DNA of 64,000 nt from Annulohypoxylon bovei var. microspora (taxonomy: Eukaryota > Ascomycota > Sordariomycetes > Xylariales > Hypoxylaceae). The stretch spans positions 1 through 64,000 of the forward strand of contig MU405354.1 in NCBI GenBank assembly GCA_022836615.1, written 5' to 3'. Position 1 is the first letter of the stretch. Each line of letters begins with the position of its first letter. Shown here piece after piece: positions 34,766 to 47,200 of the stretch. The notes below the pieces were generated by a model, which worked only from the letters and a program-made list of their open reading frames with translations, made no database searches and had not been told where the DNA came from. The position numbers were made by a program, and so were the translations under genes.

Positions 34766-37444
34766 TTATGCTAGGTATATATACGAGCCGCCTTCTCGTT
34801 CAAGGTAGTCCTTCTCGATTAGCCTAGTAGGGAGTTAGTTTAACATTCAGCAGGGTGCGGGGAGGGCGACCTACTTCTCGATGTTCTTCTTGATCTCGGC
34901 AGGCTCGATAGCGCCTCTGCTCTTGGTTTGGTTGATAACTTCAGTAACGAGATATACATGGGTCATTGTCTTGCGACTCTTCATGATCCTCACAATTGCC
35001 GCCTGACATTCGAATTGCCGATCTTGGGCGACCCGCTCATGGGTATCTTGATTCTCCTCCTTCGTCTCCTTGAGCTGAACTTGATTGATTTTGACACGAT
35101 ATTTAGGGTCCGTGAACGCCTTGTTGACTGTGAAAGTGTCTGTTTGGTTCACATCTCTCCCTTTAGGGTGTTTTGTGAGGACACGGGATTTGCCGCATGC
35201 TAAAGACTGTAAAGTACGGTTAAGATCTGGTCCACTTAAGCCAGTATTTGCCGAAATGTGCTGATAAGTAAGAAATCCTTTCGGATCGTTCTCGATGTGA
35301 TTGAATAGCGTCAACACGACGGCCTGATATGCGCTGACAAGTAGCTCCTTGGGGCCCTTATTGAAGCGACCTTTAACAAGACAGTGGGCCAGAGAATGCT
35401 TCCATGTGAGGCGTCTTCCCGTGTGTTTGTTGACATAATACTCTTCAAACTCTCTGATTTCCTTCGCAACATCGTGGGGTAGTCTGAGCTGAGTATCCGG
35501 ATATGTTGGCCACGCCGCTGCGGACAAGATGCTGACGTTGAGATCCAAGACAGTTTTGTAATTTCTATTACCCTCGCACCAAGATTTGTATGAAGCCATC
35601 TCGTCGCGGCCGAGTTGCTGGTCCTTAAACATTTGCTCTAAATTATGGGTGAAATTAGAGCCACATTCGTTCTTGAGTTTCGCAAGCATGCTTCTCTCTG
35701 CATCGGCACTGGCGCTGCGACCCATTAGGAGACGTCTGGCCAGGTCCTGTTTGTAGAAGGCCTCAAAGACATCCTTGCCTTCGATGAAGCGGAATAGCTC
35801 GAGAGCTTGATCCAGCTGTCGATCTAGCTCGGCATCCTCATCACCTGTACTTGCCACGCCACTTTGCTCAGCATATACACGGTCTTTGATATCAGACAGC
35901 AGCGACTTTGGTAGGGTTTTTAGGCCGCCCCTAAGCAATATGTCGATATACTTAGCGATCATTTCACCAACCTTGGAAGTCCCGGTCTTCCACGAAGATT
36001 GAATCTTCCGGTCGTTGATGAAACTGCCGAACGCCTGCCGCATACTGTAGGTAAATTCTTCATCTTTGTTGAAAGCGTCTCGGATCATAAGATCTAATGA
36101 TCTTCTGAACTCGAGTAACCTTACGACCATTTCGTCGCCTCTAGAAGTGTCATTGACAATTATCGACCCCGCGTCCTTGATATACCCTTCCCACGGTTGT
36201 TTTAGCTTCTTTTGTATACCGGATAACCGTAAGAGGTCATATAAGGCCTTCATGGATTCTACAGCATTCTCATCCAGAAGTTTACCTATGCTCCCACTGT
36301 CAAGAAGCTTTTCGGAATAGTTCTGGATTAGGATGGTATGCGCGCTATCCATCAGTTGCCTCTTCGTAGTACTATCAAAATTGTATCGGATGCAACGGTA
36401 ATCTTCCCGTCTAAGTAGCTCCTCGCAGCTAGCAATGTAGGTCTTTAGGGAAGCGCAACTTTGCACTTCAGCAAACTCCCGGAAATACGACTCAGACGTT
36501 TTCAAGAAGTGCGGCTCGAAGGACTTGCCATAGATGTTTAAAACATTCAACATCGAGATGGAATAGTGTAACAGGGTCGAGTCAAACCGAGTATCTCCTC
36601 TTCGATCATACTCTACCAGATCACACATACCAATGAGGCTCTTAGCTCCAGGATTGACACCAGAAGGAGACTTGACGAACACTATTCTTCTAAATAGCGT
36701 AATTGCCAAGTCATTAATCTGCAGAAAGTCCCTACTTCTTAGCAGAAACGACCGGTCGAGGTAACTGAACACGGAACGAATTATAGTCTAGAAGCGTAAA
36801 TTAGTTGGATTCTAAAGGATCTTTATAATAGTAGATATATTCACCGATTGATCGTTCCATGTTTGCCAGCGTTTGTGGGTACTCCTTAAGATATCTATAT
36901 TGGACGAGCCAGCCTCTGCCATTATAGATTTATGGAGGTCATTGTCCAGATAGGCATCGCATCTCTCCTGTAATGCCTCATATAGCTCCTTAGAGGCCCC
37001 ATGTCTACAAAGATCCTCAACTCCTCTGTAAAGTCTTTCAAGCGGTTGGCGTGGTTGCTTCTGTTCGAATATGGCTTGGAGAGCGTCGAGAAGGCCTTGC
37101 TTCGTAACTTGGTAATATTTCTCAAGATCGCTTCCTCGTGGGGTAGTTCGTAGGTTCTTAATTACAAGCTTCTTTGCGCCTTTGTGAGGCTGAAAAGAAG
37201 TGGGAGGTTTCGTCAAGTCGACGATCTCTGGTCGCTTGCCAAGCACCACCTTGCTCATTCTTGAAGCGGAAGCGCCTGGGTCGAAAGGGTTATTCAATTT
37301 GGTACGTTTATGATCGGGACCGGAGAGCGGATTGCCGGAATTTTGTCGGGAATGATTGCCAGCAGTGCCAACTGGCTTGCGTTTAGACGGAGTCGGGCGA
37401 GAAGAGGACGGTCCGTCGAGTGGCGAGCTTCCCGGCGAATGCAT
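34766..37444 (-). CDS. cul4: cullin-4, scaffold of a CRL4 ubiquitin ligase
   Basis: Three exons (37444-36845, 36787-34875, 34823-34766) give 856 residues. A disordered basic N-terminus of about 80 residues leads to GAKKLVIKNLR, a mark of cullin-4 rather than cullin-1 or -3. Cullin repeats follow (ERLYRGVEDLCRHGASKELYEAL, IIRSVFSYLDRSFLL), then the cullin-homology domain (KDVFEAFYKQDLARRLLMGRSAS). The winged-helix tail carries the neddylation site IVRIMKSRK, with the lysine at about residue 803. The last 58-bp exon supplies the universal cullin ending (DYLERE, then YIYLA); without it the frame stops at 34871. Cul4 binds DDB1 and Rbx1 and controls replication licensing and DNA repair. In Neurospora it is also part of the complex directing H3K9 methylation. 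Upstream exons before the 37444 ATG cannot be excluded. Confidence 0.9.
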
Positions 37445-38498
37445 GGACCTGGGGAGGCCCTGCAACTACCTAAATAGTTACGCAGGCCTATATCGGTCGA
37501 AAGGGTGGAAATATGGAATTTTCTAAGTCTCCAACGAAGAAGGGCGACACCTTGCAATCGCCAGGTCAATAAGATGTCGATGATGTTGGAGAGATTAGGT
37601 TTGAATTGAGTGGTGGATGATCGAAAAGATGTATCGCTCTTGTGCTATCAGTGTCGAAAGCTTGTACTTAGTATCACATAATTACCCTGCAATCGATATC
37701 TAGCAGGCACGTATGTATGTACAGTGTGTACTTGCCCAGGTGTTCAACGGTGATGCAACGGAATGGGACGCGACGGGTTTAGGTTGCGGGGCTTAAATCC
37801 GACAAACTACGCTGAGCTACATAATACATATCCCCACTTAATGTCCCATTTTAAGTTATGAGAGGTACCTAGGTATCTATGTATGACTAATCACGTGCAT
37901 TCATACCTACCGGGTATTTATTAATGTTGTAAACACCTTCAATGTTTTGAAGACTCGAAGCCTTCCTTTCTTTTTGAGCCTCAATAGAACTCCTGAGTAA
38001 TTGTACATATTGCATATTTATCATTTTTATTGGTAGTATTAATCAAGAAAATGGAGACTCGTATGAATGAATTGGCTTTGTTATTTCGAGCTTGAGTCGT
38101 TTCTTTCGATATTCAACCACCTACTTACATGGATTTGTTTCATTTTTCAACACTCCGTTCTATAGTAAACTACCTAAGCTAACATACCTATATACCTGTT
38201 TATTCAAGCTTTTCACCTAATGTTATTCTTCATTCATGTATTTATTGTACGTGTAACACTTGATTTAATACCTACCAATGTAACTAGGTTTATTCACTGA
38301 ACTCAAGACTTCAATCAATGTTCTGAATACACAACTAAAAGTGGAACTCTGTCTCTCTCAGGCATAAAATTCTAGAACAATGAAGGCCGACCTCGGGTGC
38401 CACCAGGGGCGAGAACTCGGATGTCGGAACTAATGAAACAGCTTGGATCCTTAATCCCGTATGCCGTACGGATGCAGGTGCTTACACAGCACAAGCAA
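37445..38498. other. intergenic region upstream of cul4
   Basis: This 1-kb AT-rich spacer contains the cul4 promoter at its left end and leads to the MITE-like element at its right end. No gene is supported. Confidence 0.4.
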
Positions 38499-38724
38499 CC
38501 TCTCAGAATGGCGTCAAATTAAATGGGCCATGTGCGAACTGGTGTTAATATCACTGTAAAACACTGTGCGTTTCTGCTATCCCCTGATTACCTAACTAGC
38601 ACTGCTTACCAGCCAAAACCCGTGTAAGTTACCTAAGTTGGTAATCTAAGGGATATAATTTTGGTACAGTGTTAGACACTGTCACTCGCACATGGCCCAT
38701 TTAATTTGACGCCATTCTGCCTCT
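38499..38724. mobile_element. MITE-like element with 34-bp perfect terminal inverted repeats and 5-bp target duplication
   Basis: The left arm 38504-38537 begins CAGAATGG. It is an exact reverse complement of the right arm 38686-38719, which ends CCATTCTG, for 34 bases. The 216-bp element is flanked by the direct repeat CCTCT at 38499-38503 and 38720-38724, consistent with a 5-bp target-site duplication. The inverted symmetry continues imperfectly inside: CCCTGATTACCTAAC near 38581 faces GGTAATCTAAGGG near 38641. It therefore resembles a foldback or MITE. It is too short to encode a transposase and no ORF spans it. The 5-bp duplication does not fit Tc1/mariner (TA) or hAT (8 bp). The superfamily is unassigned. 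Confidence 0.85.
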
Positions 38725-38980
38725 GTAGCTGCCTAGAAAATATCGGATTTCCAGGATTACACAGCTTACATAGCTGTAAAAGGTTAGTAGAAGCTTCCAA
38801 CATCCAAAGGTCCGCCTTTTCGTCCGCTAAAAATTCCCAAAACGACATCACCTACTTTCTTACCAATCACTTTTATGTTCTTTTAAACTTCCGTCAGCAC
38901 CAAACAATATTGCGCAATTGGTGATTTCTCTACCATCCTACTATGATCTTTGTCATCAGGAATTCAATTTAAGGGCGGTC
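38725..38980. promoter_or_regulatory. short upstream region between MITE-like element and ABC transporter
   Basis: Only 256 bases separate the element's right target duplication from the transporter's ATG, so the element lies within the likely promoter. The segment 38880-38965 contains splice-like words (TTTGTCATCAG), so a small non-coding or coding upstream exon is possible. Confidence 0.4.
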
Positions 38981-41900
38981 ATGCGATTCGGTGACCATTC
39001 CCAGCAGGTCCTCCAATCGACCGGGTCCTTTACGGGCTACAGGCCTCTCCAAGAGCTCGGAAAAGGGTATCTCAGCGCGACGAAAGATTTCAAACAGCCA
39101 TTATGCGGTAACGAAGAGGGTTGGGGGCCTTTGAGCCCTTTCAGATACGATTTTACGCCATGCTTCATCGACGTGTGGGTGTTTGCTGTTGCTGTTTTTG
39201 GCATCGTCTGCGGAGCTTTTGCTATATGGTATGTCCTATGGGGGCAGAAGCCTTCTGGTATTTCTAAGGATTGGCACTTCTGGACTAAGCAGGTATGTCT
39301 AGACATTTAATTGATTTATTAACATTTAGACGAAGATGCACTGCATACTGACCAATGCCTGTAGTCGCTCCTTGCTATCATCATTGCCGACGTTGCTGTC
39401 CAGCTCGGCATCCAGATCATAAACTTCCCAGGAATATGGCACGGCGATTTTCGAGTCCTCACGACCGTTTTTACTATCATCTCCCTTGGTGTCATTTTTA
39501 CGATTCAATGGCTTGAGCACGATCGCACGAGGAATGCTAATGGCGTTGTGCTGTTCTTTTGGTTGCTCCTCTTAATCGCGTACGCTGTGAAGATGAGATC
39601 TTTGGTATCACAACAAATCTACGACAAGAATCTTGCATACTTCATAACCTACACCGTCGGTTTTGGTCTTTCGGCTATTGAGTTCGCCGTCGAATGGCTC
39701 TGGCCCAAAAAGTCGGGCGCTTACGAGACTTTGGTCGACGAGGAAGGAGAGGAATGCCCGGTGGAATATGCAACAGTATTTTCGCGTCTCACCTTTTCGT
39801 GGATGACGCCTTTGATGAAGCATGGGTACAAACAATATCTTACCGAAGAAGACCTCTGGGGACTTTCTCCTAGCGACAAGACCTCCGCAACGGGAGATAG
39901 GTTTGAAAAGGCATGGAAATATGAACTAGAGCATAGAAAGCGTCCTTCTCTATGGCTAGCTTTATTTCATGCGTATGGTGGACCTTACATGTTTGCCACT
40001 ATATTCAAGGTTTTCAATGATCTAGCAGCTTTCGCTCAGCCTCAGCTTCTACGTTACCTTATTAGCTTTGTGGACTCTTACGGCGAGGGAAAGGTACCCC
40101 AACCACCTGTCAAGGGTGCTGCTATCGCCATTGCAATGTTCTTCGTCGCATGTTTGCAGACTAGCATGATTGTGAGTTCGCTGGTGTGACATTGCGCCAG
40201 GCACTTTTTGCTAACAAGTTTCAGCATCAATATTTCCAACTTGCCTTTGTCACTGGCATGCGGATCAAGTCAGGTCTGGCATCTGCTATCTACAAGAAAT
40301 CACTAAAGCTCTCAAATGAAGGCAGATCCGCGAAGACGACTGGTGATATTGTTAATTATATGGCTGTCGATGCGCAACGTCTCCAGGATTTAACTCAATT
40401 TGCGCAGCAGCTTTGGTCCGCTCCATTCCAAATTACTATCTGTATGATCTCGCTGTATCAACTTGTTGGGTGGTCTATGCTCTCTGGTATCGGTGTGATG
40501 ATCATCATGATTCCCATCAACGGCTTTATTGCAAGATTCATGAAACGCCTACAAAAGACCCAGATGAAGAATAAGGACGCCAGGAGCCGTTTGATTGCCG
40601 AGATTATTAACAACATGAAGAGTATTAAGCTCTATGCTTGGAGCACAGCTTTCATGAACAAGCTTAACTATGTCAGAAATGACCTGGAGCTTAAAAATCT
40701 TCGTAAGATTGGTGCCGGCCAAGCGTTCGCCAACTTCACCTGGTCTACCACCCCATTCTTAGTGTCATGCTCAACCTTTGCTGTCTTCGTCTGGACGCAT
40801 GACGTTCCGTTGACTACCGAGATCGTCTTTCCCGCTCTTGCGCTGTTCAATCTACTTACTTTCCCCCTTGCTATCTTACCCATGGTCATCACCTCCATTA
40901 TTGAAGCCAGCGTTGCGGTGGGTCGCCTAACGGAATACCTCGCAGCCGAGGAAGTTCAACCCGATGCAGTCATCGTGGGTTCGGCAGTTGAGGAGCGAGG
41001 AGAGGAATCTGTCGTTATCCGAAACGCAACTTTCTCGTGGAATCGCCACGAGACTAAGAACGTCCTCAAGGATATTACTTTCAGCAGTCGTAAGGGAGAG
41101 CTCACATGCATAGTCGGCAGAGTCGGGTCTGGGAAATCATCTCTCCTACAGAGTATCCTTGGTGATTTGTGGAAAGTCGAAGGTAATGTGCGCATCCAAG
41201 GCACAGTAGCATATGTCGCTCAACAGCCGTGGATCATGAACGCGACTGTGAAGGAAAATATTATCTTTGGACACCGATACGAGTCAAATTTCTATGAACA
41301 GACTGTCAAGGCATGTGCGCTCCTTTCTGATTTCGACCAGCTACCCGACGGCGATGAAACCGTTGTTGGCGAGAGGGGTATCTCATTGAGTGGCGGGCAG
41401 AAAGCCCGCGTAGCTCTCGCGCGAGCAGTATATGCGCGATCTGATATCTATCTACTGGACGACTGTTTGTCTGCAGTGGATTCCCACGTCGGTAGACATA
41501 TTATCGAGAACGTATTGGGTTCAAATGGCCTTCTCAATTCTAAATGCCGAATCCTTGCGACCAACGCTATATCTGTCCTTTCCGAGGCAGATTATATATA
41601 TCAGATTAAAGATGGCGAGTTTGCTGAAAGCGGAACATTCCGCCAACTGATAGCCATGAAAGGAGGCATTGCAGAGCTCATCAAGTCATCTGGCCGAGAA
41701 TCCGGACCAGCATCCTCAGAGGCTAGCCCCGAAGGTTCGGGAAGCGAGACATCGACGTATATCGAACCAGAAAATAGCCAAGACAAAGAAGAACTTGAAG
41801 AGGCTCAAGAGGGCATTGCTGAGTTGGCACCTATTAAGGTTGGGCCTTCTGCGGGTTCTGCCGCGCAAAGACGAACGGGTAGCATGTCAACTCTGAGGCG

Positions 41901-44275
41901 AGCAAGTGCTGCTAGCTTCAAAGGTCCTAGGGGCAAACTTCACGACGAGGAGGAGCCCAGTTCCAAGACCAAACAGGCTAAAGAGCATTCAGAGCAAGGT
42001 AAAGTCAAATGGGATGGTATGTGCTTCTTCTCCCCAAAATCCGTATGTAATTGACTAGAATACTGATGAATTTAGTGTACATCGAATATGCGAAGACGAG
42101 CAATCTAGTAGCCGTGTGTATCTACCTTTTCACGTTGGTCACAGCTCAGGCTGCACAGATTGGTAGGCTAGAATTTTCCTTGAGGCTTTGAAAGAGAGCG
42201 ATACTAATGACTATACAGCTGGTAGTGTTTGGTTGAAAAATTGGGCAGAGGTGAACGCTGATGCCGGAGGTAACCCTGAAGTTGGAAAGTATCTTGGCAT
42301 TTATTTTGCTTTCGGTGTCGGCTCGTCTGCCTTGGCTGTCGTTCAAACACTGATCCTATGGATATTCTGTTCTATTGAGGCCTCGAGAAAGCTACACGAG
42401 AGAATGGCAACCGCTATCTTTAGGTCACCCATGTCATTCTTTGACACTACGCCAGCAGGAAGGATTTTAAACCGGTTCTCGAGTGACATCTATCGATTAG
42501 ATGAGGTTTTGGCGAGAACGTTCAACATGCTCTTCGTAAATCTAGCTCGCTCAGGGTTCACCCTGGTCGTCATCTCAGTCAGCACTCCCGCCTTCATCGC
42601 ATTGATCATTCCGCTGAGCGCGATATACTACTGGGTACAACGATACTATCTAAGAACATCACGAGAATTGAAGAGATTGGATAGTGTCAGCCGCAGTCCC
42701 ATTTATGCACACTTCCAGGAGTCACTCGGCGGTATCAGCACGATTCGGGCATACCGACAGCAGGACCGATTCGAGCTAGAGAACGAGTGGCGGGTCGACT
42801 CAAACTTGCGAGCTTATTTCCCATCTATCAGCTCAAACAGGTGGTTAGCAATTCGATTAGAATTCCTGGGAGCTGTAATCATTCTCGGGGCCGCGGGGTT
42901 CGCTATTATCTCCGTCACGAATCACAGTGGTTTGAGTGCCGGAATGGTGGGCTTGGCCATGTCGTACGCTCTACAAATCACGACATCTCTAAATTGGATC
43001 GTTCGCCAGACGGTGGAGGTGGAGACAAACATTGTATCCGTGGAACGGGTCCTCGAGTACGCGCGCCTACCAAGTGAAGCTCCTGAAATTATCCACAAGC
43101 ATCGGCCTACAGTTGCTTGGCCTGCATATGGAGCTGTCCAGTTTCACAACTTCAGTACTCGCTATCGTCAGGGTTTAGACCTGGTGCTGAAGGATATCAA
43201 CTTAGATATCAAATCTCATGAGAAAATCGGTGTGGTGGGACGGACTGGAGCGGGCAAATCCTCCTTGACCTTGTCTCTTTTCCGCCTTATCGAACCAGTC
43301 ACCGGAGACATAAGTATAGACAACCTCAATACGTCTACGATTGGATTGTTAGATTTGCGACGCCGTCTTGCCATCATTCCTCAAGACGCGGCTCTTTTCG
43401 AGGGTACAGTTCGCGATAACCTAGATCCGGGTCATGTCCATGATGATACAGAGCTATGGAGTGTACTAGGTAAGTGTTACACTAATCTCACCCACCTTCG
43501 TTCGTACCGCAGGGTCGAGAGGGCACATGCTCTCACATAACTCCGCCAGTCCTAGTCCATTCCCACCATCTTACTTAGACTAACATATCGTTTCCCCCAG
43601 ATCATGCACGATTAAAGGAACATGTGGCAAGCATGGAAGGCGGGCTTGAGGCCAAGATCAACGAAGGAGGTAAGTCATTGATTCCCGCTTTCTTTCGGCT
43701 TTTGCTATAGCCCACGAGTGTCCTCGCGCCTCGGCTAGCTGCATAGTGTGCGAGGGCGTACGAGGGCAAGCAAGACTCGTTTTGGCATGCCGATCGCTCG
43801 TCATCTGTTTGCCTCTCTGAGTTTTCTCGTTACGCCCCTACGCCATCATCAGGTTTTCATGGATCTCAGCAACAACTTGAACACTCAAATACCACTTTTT
43901 CACGTAAATGAGTTTTAAGATATATAAACTAACGTATTGGATTAAATAGGATCGAATTTGTCGGCGGGCCAGAGACAACTAGTCTCCTTAGCCCGTGCTA
44001 TGCTCACGCCATCCAACATTCTCGTACTAGATGAGGCAACAGCAGCAGTTGATGTTGAGACGGATGCCTTGTTGCAGAATACGTTACGCTCTTCGCTCTT
44101 CGCACACCGCACTATCATCACAGTTGCCCACCGTATTAACACCATCCTTGATAGCGACAGGGTTGTCGTGCTCGACAAGGGTGAAGTAGTCGAGTTTGAT
44201 ACGCCACAAGCACTTATCCAAAAGAAAGGCGTGTTCTACGGGTTGGTCAAGCAAGCTGGGTTAGATACGGAATAG
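38981..44275 (+). CDS. ABCC-family full-length ABC transporter (Ycf1/MRP-like)
   Basis: Seven exons (38981-39292, 39365-40171, 40225-42016, 42076-42162, 42219-43469, 43601-43669, 43950-44275) give 1547 residues. The layout is TMD0 (five membrane spans, about 50-225), TMD1, NBD1, a charged Ser/Glu-rich linker, TMD2 and NBD2. NBD1 has Walker A GRVGSGKS (about 671-678), LSGGQKARVALARAVY and Walker B IYLLDD. NBD2 has GRTGAGKSS (about 1339), LSAGQRQL and ILVLDEATAAVD. As in many MRPs, the NBD1 Walker B ends in DD rather than DE, so site 1 is likely degenerate. Relatives such as yeast Ycf1 pump glutathione or drug conjugates and metals into the vacuole. The sixth intron is 280 bp, longer than the rest, and falls just before the NBD2 signature. 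The ATG at 38981 is the first that leads into the membrane region, but an upstream exon is possible. Confidence 0.9.
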
Positions 44276-47200
44276 TATATGCTCTGGGATGGATGAAGGC
44301 TGTTTGTAGTCTTTCGGTTTATCACATACCCCGAGAGGACATCGAGTTACCTAACTAGGGTAGGTACTGAAAAGTTATTTTAACTTATTCAAGCGGACGA
44401 CTTGTTTGTGAAGAAAATCAGAAAATGGGAAAAGCAACGGTATAATAAAAAGGTTTACCTCGGAAATTTGAATTCATACTTAAGTGTGATGTAATCTCTG
44501 TCCAGCAAGAATAACACTCAGTACCTAGCTAGGCATATAGGCCAAGATATATGGGATATTTACGCTACCCTCATCGTTGAAGTTGAGTAGATTGCCAAAA
44601 TGACGTTGTGCGTGACTGTCACGATTGCTTAGGAGGGCGGCGAGAAGGTCTTCACCGTCCAACACAATATGGGCACAGTTTCTACAATACAACCCTATGC
44701 CTCGAGACACTAGCGATCTTGCACCATTTCTACCATACCGACACTGTCATCAGCACCAGCAAAAACAGTGGACTAATGACACGACGTGGCGGGAGACGAT
44801 AGACAGCCACCCGTTTGATGTTGTGATAGGCCGGGTGATCGGCGTTTGTCCACACCCGTTTTTGTGCGTCATGGTAGAATGTAGCTAACGCCCTCTTTTC
44901 CATCTCCGTCGTTCCTCATTCTTTTCTACCGCCTTTTCCCGCGCCGGCTCTGTGTACCTATCTACGCCTAGGCTCGGCGAAGCGGCCTCCTTAGCATTCT
45001 ACAACATATCTCATGCGTACTACTCGCGAGGTGTAAGGTACCTACCTAGGTAAGATAATACCTTAAGTCCTAAGCAGGTAGAGCTGGCCTTAGCCTAGTG
45101 TTGTGTTCATGTTGCGCAGAAGGGGGGAAAGGGAAAGGGAGGGAAGGGAAGGGAAATGGGAGAAAAGGAAAAGGGGCTGTCAACGGCGACACATATTTGT
45201 TCGCCTCTTTTTCTTTTTTTCTTTTCTTTTTTGTGTTCCCCCGGGCCGTTCGCCTTATGTCGTGTTGAAACGTTAGGTTGAGATAACTTTGGGTGTGGCC
45301 GCTACAGTACGTACAGTGGCTTGGGAACTTACATACATACATAGGAGAGGGAGGTTTGATGAGAGGTGCAGAGACTCGAAGAGCCTTGTTTAGCGACGTT
45401 ACACAACCGTGCCGTCCGCATGGGCTGCCTAACCTTATTCAGCACGTTACCTATAACCGGTTAATGCATTATTGGGAAGCTGACAGCTTCCTCCCGTCGG
45501 GTCCTTGGATGCTTGGTGCTTAGATGACCGCCGCAATGGACATGCCGTTCTAATGCGGGGAGACAAGTGGGGAATACCTCCACGGTACTGTGGGCAATCT
45601 TGACAATTTCGTATATACTAGGGGTGCGTTTATGATATTATCGAACATGTTAGATATGATACCTACTACCTAAGATACCTACCTTAGTCTATCCCAAGAA
45701 CAGACTACTACCATCGACATCACATCTCAATCGAGATCCATGATACAGCTTTCCCCTGATAGGTGATAGAAACCAACAAAACTAACCTCCGGGGTTCCTT
45801 TTACGGTTATAACTGCCTAGCTCCCTTACCCTTCTCGAAGACTTGCCGTTCCACCAAAACCCCCTCCTCGGATCGACTTGCAGCAATTCGATTTGTTAAT
45901 TCCGGATGTACAGTTACCTATCTTGGTATATGCTATAGGTGGGATGGGACGCTATGGTCACTATGGCTGACTGATCTTCTGCTAGCTCACCACTTGGTAG
46001 CAACCATGTGCTCGCTTCCCAGCGTCATCTCAGACACGGGGTTATGCAACCGCGGTCCAAAACGGACTGGCTAAGTCTGGGCAAGCTACCTTAAGATGTA
46101 CATAAACGACAGACACGCAGCATGCGGCCATCATGCCGTGTAACGTCAAGGGTATCCTCGAAAGTAATTGAAGAGGGGGGCCCCATTGTCGGCGCCGCTC
46201 GACTGCAGTGCTTGGGTAATTCGCTGATAGAAGCTCGGACGCGGGAGAAAGAAAGTAAAGGAAGGCATAGAAGGGAAATAGAAGAAATAGAAGACGCCAG
46301 GAGAGGGAGAAAAGGAAGAAGAGTAACGTCAACCCCATGTCGAGTGGACACCTGGACGTGCTCGGACTCCGGCAAGTAGATTAGGCTCGAAGTTGGAATT
46401 TATTTATTTTGTATGTAGGCGCTGCTAGCGATTTATTAGATACAGTAATATATAACTAGGTAACCTAGAAGTACGTATACACATACTGGACGCAGAGTAG
46501 TATTATGCGGTGAAATAATCTTCATCCGTCCAATGTTAACGATAATGATACGTGCATAGATGATGTGTAACACATACCCTCGCTGAATTGATGCTGTCCT
46601 GGGCGACGTGCCATGAGCAGCTAAGCCTATTCTAAGAAAGGAGCATGTTCTAGCTGATCAACGCCTTGATCCGAGCTTCCAGAGCTAAGCAGTGGGTAAA
46701 ATAATAACAATACGTCAGGCTGGCGCCAATGATTATTTCATGGACGTTGGTCGTACAACTCTTGCAGTCTTGATACAGGTTTGACGAAGGCTACTTTATG
46801 AGGTGCGCATTTAACGACCACGGATAAGAATAAGCACTTATATTAAAGGAAGGTAAGTAAGTAGTTATAATCGATGGTTGTTAAAAAGTTACCAACGAAC
46901 TTAGGTAGGTAACAAAATATTTAGAAACTTTTCATATGATTATACGGATGATCATCCCGCTTGGCCAAAGACGTGGGACCGGTTATATTATTGAAAATCT
47001 ATTGTTATATATTCATGTATGGTGACTATTGGAACCAGCAGAACCAGTCAGGTCCGAAAACCTCGATCTTCTTACATACATTCCCGATCTAATGCGAGAA
47101 GTTACAAGAAAACCCCTGCAGGATCTAGGCGATTCCTTGTTAAACACGTTGAGCCAAGTGTTTCCCACCACCACTTTTAGCCTTACGAATTAGATGGATT

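Noticed and set aside
34824..34874. Apparent early stop of the cullin before its conserved C-terminus
   Set aside because: A 51-bp intron with good borders leads to a 58-bp exon that supplies the conserved cullin ending.
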